Assembly: GCA_019309945.1 (NCBI GenBank)
Contig: JAFDFH010000234.1
Span: 1-8,792 of the forward strand
DNA length: 8,792 bases
Reading direction: 5' to 3'
From: Deltaproteobacteria bacterium
GTDB lineage: Bacteria; Desulfobacterota; Desulfobacteria; Desulfobacterales; JAFDFH01
Position numbers and translations under genes: made by a program. How positions within the stretch are numbered: the stretch's first letter is position 1; every line of letters starts with the position of its first letter. The notes under the pieces were generated by a model that was given only the letters and a program-made list of their open reading frames with translations, ran no database searches and was not told where the DNA came from. Of this stretch, positions 6,249 through 8,792 are shown in pieces.

Positions 6249-7217
6249 TTGAGCTCTATTTTAAAAGCACTGCAAAAACTCGAATCCGAATCCGGAAAGG
6301 TGGATAGGGAAAAGTCCTGGCTGACAGGGGCTGATCCCGGAGAGGCTTATGCTGAAGGTCCGAAAAAGGTATGGACTTCAGGCTGGAGGATTGCGCTGCT
6401 TGGCCTTCTAATCATTTTTGCTGGAAGTGCCGGTGTTGTTTTTTCATCGAAACTGTTCAAACATGGAACGCCAAAAACTCCCAGAGTGTCACAACAACTG
6501 ATTCCAACGATCACCGCCAAAGATCTTCAAGCGCCGCAGTTTGTTCCTGAAAAATTACCTGCTAAGACCACGAACAACAGCCAGGCAAAAGAGGCGGTCA
6601 GTTCCTTTAATCAAGGATCGGTTGTGAAAAAGCCTCACCATCAAGGACGACTTGCCGAAAAATTTATTCGTACAAGGGAGCCTCAAAAACCGAAATTGCC
6701 GGAGAAGACGATGCTCGTACGGAAGACAGGTAAAGCCGATCCAGACGGGCCAAATATAAAGCCGCATGGTTCCCTCGGAAGCAGGTTTGAAGAAGAAAAT
6801 GCAACCGCTAATAATAATTTGCGAGAGGTCGGGAAAAATAAAAAAGCTCTAAAACCCATTCCCAATACACCGGAGCTGGGCACGGGAAAACCTGATATGA
6901 TTGGAACTGAAAAAGTCGTCGTTTCTCCGGGTGACGAAGCTATCGTCAGGAATATAGTGCCGGCAAAAGAAAAAGAACCACCGTCGCCTGTCGAAAATCC
7001 GGAGATTTTGTCACTAAAAGTGATCGAGGGATTGGAGATAAATTTGCAAGCCATCTCCTGGGCGCCGGGTGCCGAACGACGGATCGCTGTAATCAACAAT
7101 AGTATCGTAAAAGAGGGCGATCGGGTAAGTGGTTTTCTGGTCTTTAAGATTAACAGGGACGATGTGATTCTCAGTCAAGGCGGCGAACTCTGGAAATTAA
7201 ACTTTAGCCATCGATAG
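6249..7217 (+). CDS. gspB: GspB-like secretion-assembly protein
   Basis: 322 aa, starting at TTG. The first residues, MSSILKALQKLE, are the hallmark opening of GspB proteins, which strongly supports this unusual start codon. A cytoplasmic leader of about 45 residues is followed by one transmembrane helix (about 47-66, RIALLGLLIIFAGSAGVVF) and a long, low-complexity Pro/Lys-rich periplasmic linker (about 70-255). The C-terminal T2SSB-type domain is at about 258-322 (LEINLQAISWAPGAERRIAV, then NSIVKEGDRVSGF and ending in GGELWKLNFSHR), related to the small beta-rich domain of GspC/PilP-like proteins. It partners GspA, encoded upstream, in peptidoglycan-linked secretin assembly. Transcription from the gspA promoter would have to cross MITE-3, so the two genes may now be less tightly coupled. 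No other type II secretion genes are in the window. Confidence 0.87.
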   Translation: MSSILKALQKLESESGKVDREKSWLTGADPGEAYAEGPKKVWTSGWRIALLGLLIIFAGSAGVVFSSKLFKHGTPKTPRVSQQLIPTITAKDLQAPQFVPEKLPAKTTNNSQAKEAVSSFNQGSVVKKPHHQGRLAEKFIRTREPQKPKLPEKTMLVRKTGKADPDGPNIKPHGSLGSRFEEENATANNNLREVGKNKKALKPIPNTPELGTGKPDMIGTEKVVVSPGDEAIVRNIVPAKEKEPPSPVENPEILSLKVIEGLEINLQAISWAPGAERRIAVINNSIVKEGDRVSGFLVFKINRDDVILSQGGELWKLNFSHR

Positions 7218-7276
7218 CTGTAACCGGTTTCATCTTTGGATTGTTTATCTTCATCGTTTGGTTTTCCGGTAAATTT

Positions 7277-7609
7277 GTAACTTCTCAATATGTTCCGGTA
7301 GGCCCGTTGCGCCACCCGGCAATTTTTTTCAATACGGCCAAAACTTGTCGTTAAGGGCGCCTAACAGTGACCCGCTTTGAAAAAAATTACCGGATGACTC
7401 CGCTTAACCATAAGGTAACTACTCAGGTGGACAGGCTGAAGGCTGAAGACTGTTAGGGAAAAGCGCATTTTAAAGTCATGTTTGAGGCAAGAATCAGATA
7501 TTTCCGCCAAAGTACGGCAATCGTGCTTTTCTAACCCCTTCAGCCTTCAGTCTAAACAGCTTCAGCCTGACTACGTGAGTAGTTACACCATAATTTTTTG
7601 AGAAGTTAC
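7277..7609. repeat. MITE-1 copy 3, interrupted by a nested MITE-2
   Basis: Perfect 12-bp terminal repeats GTAACTTCTCAA (7277-7288) and TTGAGAAGTTAC (7598-7609) define the element ends best here. The left arm matches copy 1, but at AACAGTGA it jumps to CCCGCTTTGAAAA. This corresponds to loss of about 110 bp of the copy-1 centre between two short AACAGT-N-CCGC repeats. The right arm is split by MITE-2 copy C. Without the insertion the element would be about 153 bp. The outer flanks (GTAAATTT, TTTTAAGA) show no clear duplication, suggesting an older event. It begins 59 bp after the gspB stop. Confidence 0.85.
7415..7586 (-). repeat. MITE-2 copy C, 172 bp, nested in MITE-1
   Basis: In the opposite orientation to copies A and B, with ends GTAACTACTCAGG and GTGAGTAGTTAC. 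Flanking 8-mers are ACCATAAG (7407-7414) and ACCATAAT (7587-7594), a 7-of-8 target duplication. The host sequence at this spot is visible uninterrupted in MITE-1 copy 1 (CATAAGTTTTTGAG near 657-670), which confirms the insertion point. The exact 172-bp length in all three copies argues for recent spread as a defined unit. Confidence 0.88.
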
Positions 7610-7681
7610 TTTTAAGAGTTATAACATATTGACTTATATGCGCATATTTTTTCACCCAACCATTTTTCTACTCAGCTATTT

Positions 7682-7729
7682 AAAAAAGTCTGAACTTGGA
7701 AAAACGATCTAGTTTTCGTTCAGGCACTA
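7682..7729 (-). terminator. Intrinsic terminator of the SYLF gene
   Basis: On the minus strand CTGAACGAAAAC (7723-7712) pairs with GTTTTTC...GTTCAG (7705-7690) with a small bulge, followed by AC and six T residues (7687-7682). It begins 1 nt past the stop codon. Its first 19 nt (7729-7711) are identical to the arm following btuB at 875-893. Confidence 0.72.
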
Positions 7730-7730
7730 C

Positions 7731-8303
7731 CTACATGGCTTGAAAGCTAAACTTTTGACCGCCAATTGCTGCTTCATACATTAAACCCCCTTTTATATGC
7801 ACGAATACAGCCATCCCTTTTTTATACTTCGCCTTGGTATGGACACCCGGCCCTCCGGCACCGGCACTAGCCTTTGTGCCCTCGGTACCTGTTTTCGCCT
7901 CTGCACTGGCAGTAATCGCAACGGCGGATGCGGCGGCATCAAACTCGAAGTTGCCGCTGGTGAAGTCATCGTAAGCGCGTTTGTCCTTAAAAAAAATAAT
8001 CTCGCTAAAGGACTGGCCGCCGAGCTGAAAACCGATGGTCGCTTTAAATAGTTTGGACATTCCTGTGACCTTGGCGCCTTGATATACTTGACCTTTGCCG
8101 TAGGCGCCCCCGATCCCAATGCCACCTTTTCCAATAGTCGGAAAAACTGCATAACCATAGGCATTTTTAAAAAACGGTTGTGCCACTGGGGACTTTTTAA
8201 AAACTTCAATCGTATTTGAGTAGCTGTCAGCGTATGTCAAGCCTGAAAAATTTAAAAGCAATACCATCAACCCTAATACACTAAAAAAACGAAAAGTTTT
8301 CAT
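7731..8303 (-). CDS. Exported SYLF/Ysc84-domain lipid-binding protein
   Basis: 190 aa from the ATG at 8303. Two adjacent ATG codons follow AGGAGG; the second is spaced 7 nt from it and starts MKTFRFFSVLGLMVLLLN, a signal peptide cleaved near LTYA-DS (about residue 25). The body is a canonical SYLF (Ysc84, PF04366) domain: NAYGYAVFPTIGKGGIGIGG (about 47-66), ATIGFQLGGQSFSEIIFF (about 89-106), NFEFDAAASAVAITA (about 118-132), and the closing KGGLMYEAAIGGQKFSFQ. This domain binds phosphoinositides in eukaryotes. In bacteria the family is secreted or periplasmic and its role is poorly defined, so no precise function is claimed. An insert rich in Ala/Gly/Thr (about 134-152) separates the last two blocks. 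It has its own terminator and is separated by about 360 bp from the ABC ATPase gene upstream, so it is probably monocistronic. Confidence 0.88.
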   Translation of the reverse strand: MKTFRFFSVLGLMVLLLNFSGLTYADSYSNTIEVFKKSPVAQPFFKNAYGYAVFPTIGKGGIGIGGAYGKGQVYQGAKVTGMSKLFKATIGFQLGGQSFSEIIFFKDKRAYDDFTSGNFEFDAAASAVAITASAEAKTGTEGTKASAGAGGPGVHTKAKYKKGMAVFVHIKGGLMYEAAIGGQKFSFQAM

Positions 8304-8660
8304 CATCGATCCTCCTGTTTTGTCTGTGTTCGTCTTTCGCCAATAAACCCCATAGTCGCACAAATAATATATCAGAGCCGGTTTCAAAACGTCCCATTTT
8401 GCCCAATCTCTAAGTCAGACTCAAATTTAAATCCTCGAAATATTCAATATATTCCTTGTGGTTGAAATTTTCGCCTTCCTTGAACTCGAACAAAAAAGCA
8501 TTTTTCAATGGTCTCGCAACTACAAGGTTCAATGATTGCCTGTGGCTGCAAGTTAATCCCTGGATGTAGTCGTGTCAAGTCGGGATGGAAAGAAACACAA
8601 AGTTTGCAGAGGGAAAATAAATATTTTTCTCCTGAGAGGCTGGAAAAGACCGGCAAAAGA
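8304..8660. other. Intergenic region, no supported gene
   Basis: Contains the SYLF ribosome-binding site (AGGAGG on the minus strand, 8316-8311) and AT-rich sequence with TATATTAT near 8371 that might serve as a -10 box, though no well-spaced -35 was found. A 54-codon open stretch on the minus strand (about 8574-8413, stop at 8412-8410; contains NAFLFEFKEGENFNHKEYIE) lacks an ATG and a ribosome-binding site, so it is not annotated as a gene. No convincing terminator was seen after the ABC ATPase. Confidence 0.5.
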
Positions 8661-8792
8661 TCAGGAATTGACTGACTTCAGCTTTTCAGGCACCAGCGTA
8701 ACCCTCGGGAATTTACCCATAGGGCTTTCATCCACCAACAGTACACAGCCGTAAGCTTCCTCGAGGGTTTGAAACGTAAGGACTTCGGAAGG
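8661..8792 (-). CDS. ABC-transporter ATPase, C-terminal end (runs off right edge)
   Basis: The last 43 codons of a minus-strand gene enter from the right edge and end at TGA (8663-8661). The sequence contains EVLTFQTLEEAYGCVLLVDE followed by SPMGKFPRVTLVPEK. This matches the usual tail of FecE/FhuC/BtuD-type importer ATPases (pattern: glycine-proline, EVLT, E..YG, V..P..G.PRV). The Walker and signature motifs lie outside the window. A cobalamin role is attractive because btuB and btuF lie on the same strand further down, but iron-chelate or heme import is equally compatible with what is visible. Confidence 0.68.
   Translation of the reverse strand, partial: PSEVLTFQTLEEAYGCVLLVDESPMGKFPRVTLVPEKLKSVNS

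Noticed and set aside
3456..7609. Repeats considered as a CRISPR array or integron recombination sites
   Set aside because: The units are 120-330 bp, widely and unevenly spaced, in both orientations, and flanked by target duplications. There are no short spacers, cas genes or integrase.
8304..8387. Upstream ATG (8387) for the SYLF gene
   Set aside because: It would add 28 residues before a clear signal peptide. AGGAGG sits just before the ATG pair at 8306/8303.

Overview
The window looks like chromosomal DNA from a Gram-negative, moderate-GC bacterium, most likely a Desulfobacterota (Desulfobacterales-like) lineage. The reasons are a TonB-dependent outer-membrane receptor, a GspA/GspB-type secretin-assembly pair in the style of that group, and dense intergenic miniature repeats. 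The taxon is inferred from protein style, not proven.

Layout, left to right. (1) 1-325, minus: the N-terminal part of a BtuF-like periplasmic cobalamin-binding protein that runs off the left edge. (2) 326-894: a gene-free gap with a long foldback repeat (MITE-1) and two hairpins. (3) 895-2895, minus: a complete BtuB-like TonB-dependent receptor. It is preceded by an intrinsic terminator (2942-2978), a cobalamin riboswitch (about 3040-3305) and a sigma70-like promoter (3315-3343), so this is a B12-repressed corrinoid uptake unit. (4) 3344-4196: a repeat-rich gap with half of a MITE-1, two 172-bp MITE-2 copies and a plausible forward promoter. (5) 4197-5954 and 6249-7217, plus: gspA (ExeA-type AAA+ ATPase with a transmembrane segment and a peptidoglycan-binding domain) and gspB. 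Together they are thought to carry or anchor the type II secretion secretin through the peptidoglycan. A third foldback element (MITE-3, 5951-6219) sits between them and supplies the gspA stop codon. (6) 7277-7609: a MITE-1 copy with a MITE-2 nested inside it. (7) 7731-8303, minus: an exported SYLF/Ysc84-domain protein with its own terminator. (8) 8661-8792, minus: the C-terminal end of an ABC-transporter ATPase of the iron/heme/cobalamin importer type.

Functionally, the left part, and possibly the right edge, belongs to TonB/ABC uptake of corrinoid. The central gspAB pair is an unrelated secretion-assembly module on the opposite strand.

The most notable content is non-coding. Three different long-palindrome element families share the ends GTAACT..(C/T)TCA and, where flanks are readable, 8-bp target duplications. 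They occupy nearly every intergenic gap and have visibly remodelled the gspA-gspB junction. No transposase lies in the window. I saw no tRNA, rRNA, CRISPR array or complete insertion sequence.
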